A DNA stretch of 64,000 bases from Pseudoruegeria sp. HB172150 (GTDB lineage: Bacteria > Pseudomonadota > Alphaproteobacteria > Rhodobacterales > Rhodobacteraceae), in contig NZ_JAATNG010000003.1 of NCBI RefSeq assembly GCF_013184805.1, forward strand, positions 1 through 64,000, given 5' to 3'. The notes under the pieces are model-generated. The model was given only the letters and a program-made list of their open reading frames with translations. It ran no database searches and had not been told where the DNA came from. Made by a program: the position numbers and the translations under genes. Every line of letters begins with the position of its first letter. Positions within the stretch are counted from its first letter, which is position 1. Below, in pieces: positions 54,066 to 62,650 of the stretch.

Positions 54066-55427
54066 ATGACCCGCGTACTCATTCCGTCCGGCGCACTCGG
54101 GCTGGGCTACGACCCCACGGCCCTTGAACGGGGCCTCGCGGCTAAGCCGGATATAATCGCTATCGACGGCGGATCGACCGACAGCGGCCCAAGCTACCTC
54201 GGGCGTGGCGTCTCCAAGTATTCGCGGGCGTCGACCAAGGCGGAGTGGCGTGGCCTCATCGAAGCGCGGGAGAAAACCGGCGTGCCGCTGGTGATCGGAA
54301 CGGCCGGTACCTGCGGCGCAGGAAGCGCGGTGGACTGGCTGGTCGGCATTACCGAGGAGATCCTCAGTGAACTCGGCCTGTCCGCGAAGGTTGCTGTCCT
54401 GAAATCGGACCAGCCGAACAAGCGCGTTGCAGAGGCGCTGACCAGTGGCCGGATATCACCCCTGTATCCGGCGCCAGAGATCTCCGCCGACCTGATCGCA
54501 GAATGCTCCAACATCGTCGCGCTGGCGGGGGCAGAGCAAATCGCCACCGCGATTGAAACCGGAGCGGACATCATCATCGCCGGGCGCACGACCGACACCG
54601 CCATCATCGCCGCCCTGCCGTTGATGCGCGGCGACAAGGCCGGCGCAGCCTGGCACGGCGCGAAGATCGGCGAGTGCGGCGCGCTCTGTACGACCAATCC
54701 GCAAACCGGCGTCATCCTTGTGGACTTTGACGCTGAGGGCTTCACAATCACGCCGATGGCCGAGGATTCGCACGCGACGCCGCACACGGTATCGGCGCAT
54801 ATGCTCTATGAGAACTCCGATCCTTTCATCCTGTTCGAGCCCGGCGGGCATCTCGACGTCACCGCTTCTGCCTATGCCGCACTGGATGAACGCCAGGTGC
54901 GCGTGACGGGATCGGAATGGGTGCCCTCGGACCGCTATACCGTCAAGCTCGAAGGCGCCCGGCGCGCCGGTTACCAGAGCGTTTTGCTGACCCTGCTGCG
55001 GGACAGGCACTATGTCGAGAACGCGGACGCGTGGTGCGCCGATATCCAGCAGAAATGCCGCGCCAAGGCGATGGACAGACTGGGTCTGAGCGCCGAGGAT
55101 TTCGACCTCGAACTGCGCATCATCGGCCGCAACGCCACCCTCGGACCGCTGGAGAACCGCGCAAATGGCGCCGTCGAGCTTGGTGTGGCGGGCATTGTGA
55201 CCGCAGCCAGTCCGGAACGGGTGGAAGAGATCGCCAAGATGCTGAACCCATATCTGCTGCACCATTCTCTGACGGCGGAAGAGGCGATGCCGACGTTTGC
55301 CTTCCCGTTCTCGCCGGCCGAGGTCGAGCGCGGCGAGATATTCGAGTTTTGCCTGAACCACGTCATGGAGTTGAACGACCCGATGGAAGCCTTCGATCTC
55401 AAGGTGATGAACCTGCCCCATGCCTGA
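54066..55427 (+). CDS. AtuA (DUF1446) family protein
   Basis: 453 residues matching the DUF1446/acyclic-terpene-utilisation family: AIDGGSTDSGPSYLGRG, TAGTCGAGSAVDW, AGRTTDTAIIAALPL and SAHMLYENSDPFILFEPGG. Homologues often occur with DUF4387 and carboxylate transporters; the reaction is not firmly established. GGGGGAG precedes ATG 54066. It overlaps the DUF4387 gene by 8 bases. Confidence 0.92.
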   Translation: MTRVLIPSGALGLGYDPTALERGLAAKPDIIAIDGGSTDSGPSYLGRGVSKYSRASTKAEWRGLIEAREKTGVPLVIGTAGTCGAGSAVDWLVGITEEILSELGLSAKVAVLKSDQPNKRVAEALTSGRISPLYPAPEISADLIAECSNIVALAGAEQIATAIETGADIIIAGRTTDTAIIAALPLMRGDKAGAAWHGAKIGECGALCTTNPQTGVILVDFDAEGFTITPMAEDSHATPHTVSAHMLYENSDPFILFEPGGHLDVTASAYAALDERQVRVTGSEWVPSDRYTVKLEGARRAGYQSVLLTLLRDRHYVENADAWCADIQQKCRAKAMDRLGLSAEDFDLELRIIGRNATLGPLENRANGAVELGVAGIVTAASPERVEEIAKMLNPYLLHHSLTAEEAMPTFAFPFSPAEVERGEIFEFCLNHVMELNDPMEAFDLKVMNLPHA

Positions 55428-55722
55428 ACTTGGTTCGATTGTCGAAAAGGTCCGCAGCAAGAACGCCGGACCTTTCTGGCTTACGGTCGATATCTTCTGC
55501 GGCTCGATGGAAGCGTTCGAACGGGTGTCGAAAGGCGTCTCAACCGAGCGTGTGGCAACCCTGTTTCAGACCGACGCGGCCCAATTGAAACGCTTCGACA
55601 TACCTTCGCTGAACGTGGTGAAGTTCTCGCTGCCGCGCCCGCAAGTTCAGGGAACGCGCTTCGACCGCGACATGCATGGCGCAGCCTGGGGCGCACTGGT
55701 CGAAGAAATGGACGTGAACTAG
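55420..55722 (+). CDS. DUF4387 domain protein
   Basis: 100 residues: VRSKNAGPFWLTVDIFCGSMEAFERV then FSLPRPQVQGTRFDRDMHGAAW, the DUF4387 pattern. Always found near AtuA-type proteins in homologous loci. Probably a small subunit of the same enzyme. Confidence 0.9.
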   Translation: MPELGSIVEKVRSKNAGPFWLTVDIFCGSMEAFERVSKGVSTERVATLFQTDAAQLKRFDIPSLNVVKFSLPRPQVQGTRFDRDMHGAAWGALVEEMDVN

Positions 55723-55728
55723 GAGCGT

Positions 55729-56736
55729 TCAGCGCACCTTGCTGGAATCTCGGATCGCCAGCTGCGCGGGATGGCGCACCTGCTCCAGCGGTTTCACACC
55801 GGTATCGATCCAGTCGTACAGGTCGGCCACACATTGCCGCGCCATCCCTGAAACGTCGCAATGCACCGAGCTAAGCGGCGGATAGGCCTGCGTGCATTCG
55901 GGCGTGTCGTCGAAACCGACAAGATAGAAATCCTCGCCGATCCGCCGACCGGCCTTTTCCGCCGCGTCCGAAATACCCAGCGCGACGCTGTCGTTGATGC
56001 AGATCGCCGCCTGCAGGTCCGGGTACTTTTTTGCAATTGTCATCATAGCCTCCCTGCCAAAATAGCGGTTGGACTCGCCATGTATGACAAGCGGCCTTTG
56101 ACCGTGAACATCCATGATGTCGCGGTAGCCGGAGGCGCGTTCCATTGCGATCTGATGGCCCGCCTGACCGCCGACAAAGGCGATACGGGTCAGCCCCTGA
56201 TCCAACAGGTGCTGCGTGGCGAGGTGGCTGCCAATGGCATAGTCGAAAGAATAGAATGGCAGCTGTGCGACCCTTTTATCGCCCTGTCGCATCACCTGGA
56301 TGGCCGGGACACCCGCAGCCAGTACAGTGTCGAAGATCGGATGCTGGATGCCGTGGCAAGGAGATATCAGCAGCCCGGCTATATCCTGTTCCAGCGCCAG
56401 ACGGACGGCGCGGTCTTCGGTATCCGTATCTTCGTCGGAGTTGGCGACCAATGCAACCATGCCCCGCGTCGCCAGCGCCTTTTGTGCGGCGACGACGAAC
56501 TCGGTAACGAACGGGGTGCGCAGATCGTTGACGACAATCCCGATACGGCCCGATTTGGAACTGCGAAGCGCCGCGGCGGCACTGTTGCGCACGTAGTTCA
56601 GGTCGCGGATCGCGTCAGTGACGGCTTTCTTGGTTTCCGGACGCACAAGTGGCGAGTCGTGGAGTACTAAAGACACCGTGGATTTCGACACTCCGGCCTT
56701 TTCAGCCACGTCGCGAATCGTCGCACGCTTAGCCAT
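55729..56736 (-). CDS. LacI-family transcriptional regulator
   Basis: 335 residues. HTH RATIRDVAEKAGVSKSTVSLVLHDS is in the first 30; then GIVVNDLRTPF, IAFVGGQAGHQIAMERASGYRDIM and FYLVGFDDTPECTQAYPPLSSV of the ligand domain. Start at MAKRATIRD follows AAGGAAA. It ends 6 bases from the DUF4387 gene and probably controls the tct/VOC/AtuA module. Confidence 0.93.
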   Translation of the reverse strand: MAKRATIRDVAEKAGVSKSTVSLVLHDSPLVRPETKKAVTDAIRDLNYVRNSAAAALRSSKSGRIGIVVNDLRTPFVTEFVVAAQKALATRGMVALVANSDEDTDTEDRAVRLALEQDIAGLLISPCHGIQHPIFDTVLAAGVPAIQVMRQGDKRVAQLPFYSFDYAIGSHLATQHLLDQGLTRIAFVGGQAGHQIAMERASGYRDIMDVHGQRPLVIHGESNRYFGREAMMTIAKKYPDLQAAICINDSVALGISDAAEKAGRRIGEDFYLVGFDDTPECTQAYPPLSSVHCDVSGMARQCVADLYDWIDTGVKPLEQVRHPAQLAIRDSSKVR

Positions 56737-56819
56737 GCGTTTCCTTTGTATGCACCCCCAGCAAGAAAATACCTGCCAAGGTCTTCCCACACCCGCGCAA
56801 GGCATACAGCCCACTGATA

Positions 56820-56853
56820 GTTAACCCAAGTTAACAATAAATTAATGGTTAAC
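56820..56853. promoter_or_regulatory. Cluster of three GTTAAC hexamers near the LacI gene
   Basis: GTTAAC at 56820, 56830 and 56848 in an AT-rich stretch upstream of the LacI start (56736). Possible binding sites for the LacI product or another factor. Unproven. Confidence 0.35.
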
Positions 56854-56861
56854 CGCCGGCG

Positions 56862-56900
56862 GCGACATGCATGACCCTGCCCGAGATGCATGCATGTCGC
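56862..56900. repeat. 12-bp inverted repeat
   Basis: GCGACATGCATG (56862-56873) and its complement CATGCATGTCGC (56889-56900), 15-base spacer. Shared upstream region of the LacI gene and end of the esterase gene. Could be a hairpin or operator. Confidence 0.5.
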
Positions 56901-56921
56901 TTAACCAAAAGGCAAGCGGAG

Positions 56922-57527
56922 TCAAACCGCTACGGGATCAAGAAATGCAGCCAGGGCCCGAATTTCATCGTGAACCAGCTCATGACCGCCATTATGCCAA
57001 ACAAGTGATAGTTCCGCCCCCTGACCGGAGTACCAATCCGCAAGCGCATCAGTGGCCGGAGCGGGGCAGATCGGGTCCTGACGACCAGCCGTGATCAGAA
57101 CCTTTTTTCCGGCCAGGTCGGGCTGCGGCTCCGGCCGCCATGGGATCAGTGGATGTAGCAGGCCGATCCGGTCGAACAGATCCGGATAACCGAAGTTGAC
57201 CGACGCGAGGATATTAGCGCCGTTGGAATAGCCGAACCCAAACACCCGGCTCGCGCCGGTCCGTGCCTTGGTATCCGCCACGAACTGCGCCATCGTCACG
57301 GTCCGCTTCGCAAGGTCTTCCATGTCGTAGACACCTTCGCCTGTTCGGCGAAAATACCGTTTCATCCCGTGTTCCGATACGTCGCCGCGAGGCGAGATGA
57401 TGTGAGCATGGGGCAGCATCTGCCGCGCGAGCCCGTGAAACTGGGTTTCGTCGCCTCCCGTACCGTGGAACGTGAAGAGAAGCGGCGCGCCGGGCGCGCC
57501 GCTGGATTCGAGCGTATGAAAAGTCAT
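56922..57527 (-). CDS. Alpha/beta hydrolase (MhqD/YpfH-like)
   Basis: 201 residues. FTFHGTGGDETQF, nucleophile Ser in FGYSNGANILAS, an Asp in ITAGRQDPICPA and a His in NGGHELVHDEI form the triad. Similar to MhqD, a hydrolase paired with ring-cleaving dioxygenases. It lies 3 bases downstream of the dioxygenase gene. Confidence 0.88.
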   Translation of the reverse strand: MTFHTLESSGAPGAPLLFTFHGTGGDETQFHGLARQMLPHAHIISPRGDVSEHGMKRYFRRTGEGVYDMEDLAKRTVTMAQFVADTKARTGASRVFGFGYSNGANILASVNFGYPDLFDRIGLLHPLIPWRPEPQPDLAGKKVLITAGRQDPICPAPATDALADWYSGQGAELSLVWHNGGHELVHDEIRALAAFLDPVAV

Positions 57528-57530
57528 GGG

Positions 57531-58463
57531 TCAGTCCTCGATCGGCTCGAGATATTTCTGCTCCAGCACATCTCGCAAGTAGGCGTGCTGTTGCGGCAGT
57601 TTCAGCGCCTCGCCGAGATGGGCGGTGTCTTCGTCCCGATCGAAGCCGGGTTCGTTGGTGGCCACCTCGAAAAGGACGCCGCCGGGCGAGCGGAAGTAGA
57701 TTGCCCAGAAATAGTCTCTGTCGATGACCGGGGTCACCTGGTAGCCGGTGTCGGACAGTGCCTTGCGCACCTCTAGCTGTTTCGCGCGGTTGTTGACGCT
57801 GAACGCGATGTGGTGGACGGAACCCGCGCCCTGACGGGCGTAGTTCGCTCCCTTCAACGTTTCCACATCAATCACGTCAGCGCCATTGCCGTCCGGTATT
57901 CGAAGTCGGACGGTATCGCCGTCGCGGTCGTCTTCCTCGTAGCCCATGAAGCGCAGCAGTTCTTCAGTCGCACCGCCGTCGCTGACGCGCAGATGCGCCG
58001 AATGGAAACCACGTATCGCCTCGTCATCCGGGACGCCGCCGCCCGACCACGGTGCGCGGCCGTCTTCGACCTCGACAAGCGCGAAAGCGTCGCCGTCCGG
58101 TCCGGCAAAGTGCAGGCGGTCCTGGCCGAAGGTCGTTCCATGTCCAAGACCCTCGACGCCGAGAGATTCCAGCCGCTCCTGCCAGTACTTCAGAGTGCCC
58201 TTCGGGACAGAATAGACGGTGGTACCGACTTCACCCAGCCCCGGTCGACCACGGGCTGCATTCGGGAAGGGGAAATATGTTATCACCGAACCGGGTGTGC
58301 CGACCTCGTCGCCGTAATAGAGGTGGTAGACCTCTGGCGCGTCGAAGTTGACGGTCTTCTTTACCCGGCGCAGGCCGAGGGTTCTGGTGAAGAATGCGTT
58401 GTTCGCCCGAGCGCCGCTTGCCAGCGACGTCACGTGGTGCAGGCCGTTGATCTGGTCCAACAT
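57531..58463 (-). CDS. Ring-cleaving dioxygenase of VOC family (MhqO/MhqA-like)
   Basis: 310 residues with two VOC repeats: GLHHVTSLASGARANNAFF (His) and GSVHHIAFSVNN ... YFRSPGGVLFEVATNEPGF (His and Glu), plus FHSAHLRVSDGG. It probably cleaves hydroquinone-type compounds. GGAGAT precedes ATG 58463. Divergent from the GMC gene. Confidence 0.9.
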   Translation of the reverse strand: MLDQINGLHHVTSLASGARANNAFFTRTLGLRRVKKTVNFDAPEVYHLYYGDEVGTPGSVITYFPFPNAARGRPGLGEVGTTVYSVPKGTLKYWQERLESLGVEGLGHGTTFGQDRLHFAGPDGDAFALVEVEDGRAPWSGGGVPDDEAIRGFHSAHLRVSDGGATEELLRFMGYEEDDRDGDTVRLRIPDGNGADVIDVETLKGANYARQGAGSVHHIAFSVNNRAKQLEVRKALSDTGYQVTPVIDRDYFWAIYFRSPGGVLFEVATNEPGFDRDEDTAHLGEALKLPQQHAYLRDVLEQKYLEPIED

Positions 58464-58609
58464 GGTACATCTCCGCGCACCGGCCATCCGGCACGCCTGT
58501 TGCGTTGTCCCTGAATGTCGTCTTTTCTTGGCGTAATGAAAGGGGCGTCCCGGCACCTATTCTGTGTGAGATCGCACAGGACCGAGCGGGGATGCCGGGG
58601 AGGATGTTA

Positions 58610-60190
58610 ATGGTGGCCGAGGCGGATTTCGTCGTGGTCGGGGGCGGCACGGCCGGGTGCGTGCTGGCGAACCGGCTGAGCGAAGCGGGGCAGGTCGTTC
58701 TGCTGGAGGCGGGCGGGCGTGACAATTACCACTGGGTGCATATCCCAGTAGGGTACCTGTACTGCATCGGCAATCCTCGCACCGACTGGGGGTTTCGGAC
58801 GGTGGAAGAAAAGGGCCTGAACGGGCGGTCGCTGCTGTATCCGCGGGGGAAGATCCTGGGCGGGTGCAGTTCGATCAACGGCATGATCTACATGCGCGGG
58901 CAGGCGGCAGATTACGATCACTGGCGGCAGCTGGGCCTGACCGGCTGGGGCTGGTCCGACGTGCTGCCATATTTCCGGAAGTCCGAGGACTATGTGGACG
59001 GTGCCAGCGAACTGCATGGCGCCGGCGGCGAGTGGCGGGTGGAGAACCAGCGGCTGCGGTGGGAGATCCTCGACGATTTCATGGCGGCGGCGGTGCAGGC
59101 GGGGATTCCCGCAGTGGACGATTTCAACACCGGGGACAACGAAGGCGTCGGCTATTTCCGGGTAAACCAGCGGAACGGCTGGCGCTGGAACACAGCGAAA
59201 GCCTTCCTGAAGCCGGCGAAGGACCGGATCCGGGTGGAAACGCTTGCGCAGGCAGAAACAGTGATCTTTGACGGCAGACGCGCGGTAGGCGTGCGTTACC
59301 GGCAGTCGAACGAGGTAAAGGAGGTCCGCGCGCGCAGGGAAGTGATTCTGGCTGCGGGCGCGATCGGGTCGCCGCAACTCCTGCAGCTATCGGGCATCGG
59401 ACCTGGTGATCTTCTACGGAAATACGGGATCGATGTGATCCATGAGGTACCGGGCGTCGGCGAAGACCTGCAGGACCATCTGCAGCTGCGTTGCTCCTAC
59501 AAAGTGTCAAATGCCGTAACACTGAACATGATGTCGGCCAGTCTCCTCGGAAAAGCAAAGATCGCTGCAGAATATGCGCTCTTTCGCTCCGGGCCGATGT
59601 CGATGTCGCCATCACAGTTGGGCGCATTCGCCAGATCCAGCCCGGACGTGGCAACGGCGGATCTGGAATATCACGTGCAGCCCCTGTCGCTAGACGCCTT
59701 CGGGGAGCCGTTGCACGCCTTTGACGCGATCACCGCCAGTGTTTGCCACTTGCGTCCCGAAAGCCGCGGCCATGTGCGTATCGCTTCACCGGACCCGACC
59801 GCGCATCCCGAAATCCGGCCGAACTACCTGTCGACCGAGCGTGACCGCAAAGTCGCGGCCGACGCGATCCGAATGACCCGCAAGATCGTGGCACAGGATG
59901 CTTTCGCGAAGTACCAGCCGCTCGAATTCAAGCCCGGCTCGGGTTTCCAATCCGACGAAGAGCTTGCGCGCGCGTCCGGCGACATCGGAACAACCATCTT
60001 CCACCCGGTAGGCACGGTCCGCATGGGCACGGATGCCGAAGCGCCTCTCGACGGTGCGCTTCGCGTACGGGGAGTCGAAGGACTGCGCGTAGTCGACGCC
60101 AGCGTGATGCCGACGATCACCAGTGGCAATACCAACTCCCCCGTCATCATGATTGCCGAGAAGGCCGCGGACATGATCCGCACAGGTTGA
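58610..60190 (+). CDS. GMC-family oxidoreductase (choline dehydrogenase-like)
   Basis: 526 residues. FAD motif FVVVGGGTAGCVLANRL at the N-terminus, GKILGGCSSINGMIYMRG, ILAAGAIGSPQLLQLSGIGP, and the C-terminal catalytic region FHPVGTVRMG with VDASVMPTITSGNTNSP. It oxidises an alcohol. ATG 58610 lies six bases after GGGGAGG. Substrate unknown; it neighbours a quinol-type dioxygenase. Confidence 0.93.
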   Translation: MVAEADFVVVGGGTAGCVLANRLSEAGQVVLLEAGGRDNYHWVHIPVGYLYCIGNPRTDWGFRTVEEKGLNGRSLLYPRGKILGGCSSINGMIYMRGQAADYDHWRQLGLTGWGWSDVLPYFRKSEDYVDGASELHGAGGEWRVENQRLRWEILDDFMAAAVQAGIPAVDDFNTGDNEGVGYFRVNQRNGWRWNTAKAFLKPAKDRIRVETLAQAETVIFDGRRAVGVRYRQSNEVKEVRARREVILAAGAIGSPQLLQLSGIGPGDLLRKYGIDVIHEVPGVGEDLQDHLQLRCSYKVSNAVTLNMMSASLLGKAKIAAEYALFRSGPMSMSPSQLGAFARSSPDVATADLEYHVQPLSLDAFGEPLHAFDAITASVCHLRPESRGHVRIASPDPTAHPEIRPNYLSTERDRKVAADAIRMTRKIVAQDAFAKYQPLEFKPGSGFQSDEELARASGDIGTTIFHPVGTVRMGTDAEAPLDGALRVRGVEGLRVVDASVMPTITSGNTNSPVIMIAEKAADMIRTG

Positions 60191-60366
60191 CAGATTTGGG
60201 TCGTAGCCGAATGATTTTCGTAAATCGGACGCTGGTTTTTCTTAAAGTTCCAGACACATAACCGCCTGCGAGTCGCCTGACTCATTGACGACACTTCGAG
60301 ATATTAAACCCGCTTTCATACCCCGATGCTAAATACACCGCGGGGGTACTATTTCGAGGTGGTGGG

Positions 60367-61218
60367 ATGAGCGCGACTTCCAACGCGCCAGTCATCATCA
60401 AGCGGAAGAAGGTCGTCGGCGGCGACGGACACCACGGGGGTGCGTGGAAGGTTGCCTATGCCGACTTCGTCACGGCCATGATGGCCTTCTTCATGCTGAT
60501 GTGGCTGCTGAACGCAACAACTGAAAAGCAACGAAAGGGCATCGCGGATTATTTCAATCCAACGATCCCGATCAATCGCATGTCCGGCGGCGGTGACGGC
60601 TCCTTCGGGGGCGAGGATATCATGGCCGAGAACCATATGGTCCGCAGCGGCATTGGAGCCTCGCAGCAAAACCCGACCGAGGAGCATCTGGCCCGAGGCG
60701 ATACCGGCATTGCCGAGGCCGAAGAGAATGAAAACGGCCACGAGGAAGAAACCCGGACGCTGCAGGAGATCGAGGAACAGCTCTCGGCGTTGTCGGGTGA
60801 AAGCATGGCCAGCGAAGAGGCCGCGCGCCACATCGTGACCCGCGTCACCGACGAGGGCCTGATCGTGGAAGTGTTTGACCTGCCCGGCGAGCCGCTGTTC
60901 CACGAGGGGACGGACCAGCCGACCGAGATCATGTCAGAGATCGCTATGATCGTTTCGGCGGTCTTTGCGGTCGTCATCAACGACGTTGCCGTCAACGGCT
61001 ACACAAGATCCCATGCAGTGGTCCTGGCTGAAAACCCGGTATGGAATCTGTCCAGCGACCGGGCCGACATGGTCCGGCGCATGCTGGAAGGGTCTGGTCT
61101 GCCGCCTGAAAGGATGGAACGCGTCACCGGATATGCAGACCGGAAACCGGTGGCGGAGAACCCCATGGCGGCTCGGAACAACCGCATCGAACTGATCCTG
61201 CTTCGGGAGAACATCTAA
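60367..61218 (+). CDS. motB: Flagellar motor protein MotB
   Basis: 283 residues. One N-terminal helix carries proton-binding Asp33 in YADFVTAMMAFFMLMWLL; then an acidic linker (EAEENENGHEEET) and the OmpA-like peptidoglycan-binding end (SDRADMVRRMLEGSGLPPERM and NNRIELILL). Stator unit with MotA (not in window). The stretch 60191-60366 before it looks like promoter DNA. Confidence 0.95.
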   Translation: MSATSNAPVIIKRKKVVGGDGHHGGAWKVAYADFVTAMMAFFMLMWLLNATTEKQRKGIADYFNPTIPINRMSGGGDGSFGGEDIMAENHMVRSGIGASQQNPTEEHLARGDTGIAEAEENENGHEEETRTLQEIEEQLSALSGESMASEEAARHIVTRVTDEGLIVEVFDLPGEPLFHEGTDQPTEIMSEIAMIVSAVFAVVINDVAVNGYTRSHAVVLAENPVWNLSSDRADMVRRMLEGSGLPPERMERVTGYADRKPVAENPMAARNNRIELILLRENI

Positions 61219-61256
61219 GGCTTTTGTGGCGCATTTTACCTGTTAGCGGGCTGTTA

Positions 61257-61282
61257 AGCCGGTGGGGGTTACCCCTCCGGCT
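61257..61282 (+). other. Strong hairpin in the flgE leader
   Basis: Imperfect stem AGCCGG-TGGGG / CCCC-T-CCGGCT (61257-61282) lies 36 bases upstream of the flgE ATG. Could be motB terminator or a leader structure. Confidence 0.4.
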
Positions 61283-61317
61283 GACAGTGGCCCGATGCAG
61301 CAGAAAGGCGCTTTTCG

Positions 61318-62628
61318 ATGACCATTTCTTCCGCTCTCTCCGCCGGTGTGGCCGGATTGAACGCCAACGCGACACGGTTGGCGACGGTTTCGGACAACAT
61401 CGCAAACTCCAATACATACGGTTACAAGCGTGCGACGGCGGAATTCCGGTCCTTCGTGATCAACGGAACGCAGGGCAGCGGCACATATTCCGCGGGCGGC
61501 GTTCAGGCCTCGACAACCCGACTGATCGACGAACACGGGCCATTGGTTGCCACCAGCCACCCGCTGGACATCGCCGTCTCCGGCCGCGGCATGCTGCCAG
61601 TCACGACAGAGGTGGCGCTTGATGTCGGGCTCGATGACGAGCCGATGATGATGACCACCACCGGGTCCTTCCGCACCGACGCCTCGGGCATCCTGAAGAC
61701 GGAAACCGGACTGGTGTTGTTGGGCTGGGCTGCCGATGCCGACGGCACTATCCCGACCAATGCACGTGACACTGCGACGGATCTGGAGCCAGTGGTGATC
61801 AACTTCAACCAGACTTCCGGCGATCCGACGACCGAGATGGGGCTTGGCATTAACCTGCCGGCGACAGAGACGGAGTTCGGCTCTTCCGGAGACTCGCTTC
61901 CGCTTTCGGTCGAATATTTCGGCAACCTCGGCACCTCAGAGTCGCTCGACATTACCTTTACCCCGACAATCCCCGCCGCCGCCGGAATGTCGAACGAATG
62001 GACCATGGTGATCGCAGACTCGGCGCAGGCCGGAGCGGTGATCGGTGAATATACCGTTGTCTTCGACGACAGCCGCGCCAATGGCGGAACGTTGCAGTCC
62101 GTCACCGTCGTGTCCGGCGGCACCTACGATTCGGCCACCGGCGTACTGGATCTTACGGTGGCCGGCGGTCCAATGTCCGTTACGATCGGACGCCTCGGCG
62201 ACCCGAACGGGCTAACCCAGCTTTCCGACAGCTTCGCACCGACGTCCATCACCAAAGACGGTTCCCCGGTCGGCAACCTTACGGCGGTGGAAATCGATGC
62301 CAATGGCTACATCCAGGCGACCTACGACACTGGCTTTACCCGCACGATCTACCAGGTGCCCCTTGTCGACGTGCCCAACCCCAACGCCCTGATCTCGCTC
62401 AGCGACCAAGCCTATCAGGTCTCGCCGAATTCCGGTTCCTTCTTTCTGTGGGATGCCGGTGACGGCCCGACCGGAGAGATTTCAGGTTTTGCCCGCGAAG
62501 GATCGACCACCGATGTCGCGGGCGAGTTGACCACCCTGATCCAGACCCAGAGAGCTTATTCGTCGAACGCTAAGGTGATCCAGACCGTCGACGAGATGCT
62601 GCAGGAAACCACCAACATCAAACGCTGA
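61318..62628 (+). CDS. flgE: Flagellar hook protein FlgE
   Basis: 436 residues. N-terminal rod/hook motif SAGVAGLNANATRLATVSDNIANSNTYGYKR, central variable domain, and C-terminal SGSFFLW-like text with ELTTLIQTQRAYSSNAKVIQTVDEMLQ, the family's coiled end. Builds the hook. GTTAGCGGGC leader region precedes. Confidence 0.95.
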   Translation: MTISSALSAGVAGLNANATRLATVSDNIANSNTYGYKRATAEFRSFVINGTQGSGTYSAGGVQASTTRLIDEHGPLVATSHPLDIAVSGRGMLPVTTEVALDVGLDDEPMMMTTTGSFRTDASGILKTETGLVLLGWAADADGTIPTNARDTATDLEPVVINFNQTSGDPTTEMGLGINLPATETEFGSSGDSLPLSVEYFGNLGTSESLDITFTPTIPAAAGMSNEWTMVIADSAQAGAVIGEYTVVFDDSRANGGTLQSVTVVSGGTYDSATGVLDLTVAGGPMSVTIGRLGDPNGLTQLSDSFAPTSITKDGSPVGNLTAVEIDANGYIQATYDTGFTRTIYQVPLVDVPNPNALISLSDQAYQVSPNSGSFFLWDAGDGPTGEISGFAREGSTTDVAGELTTLIQTQRAYSSNAKVIQTVDEMLQETTNIKR

Positions 62629-62650
62629 CACGTCCTGACGGGGGTCCGCC

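Noticed and set aside
58560-58582. CRP-like site TGTGA...CACA before the GMC gene
   Set aside because: The match is partial and spacing is off for the consensus.
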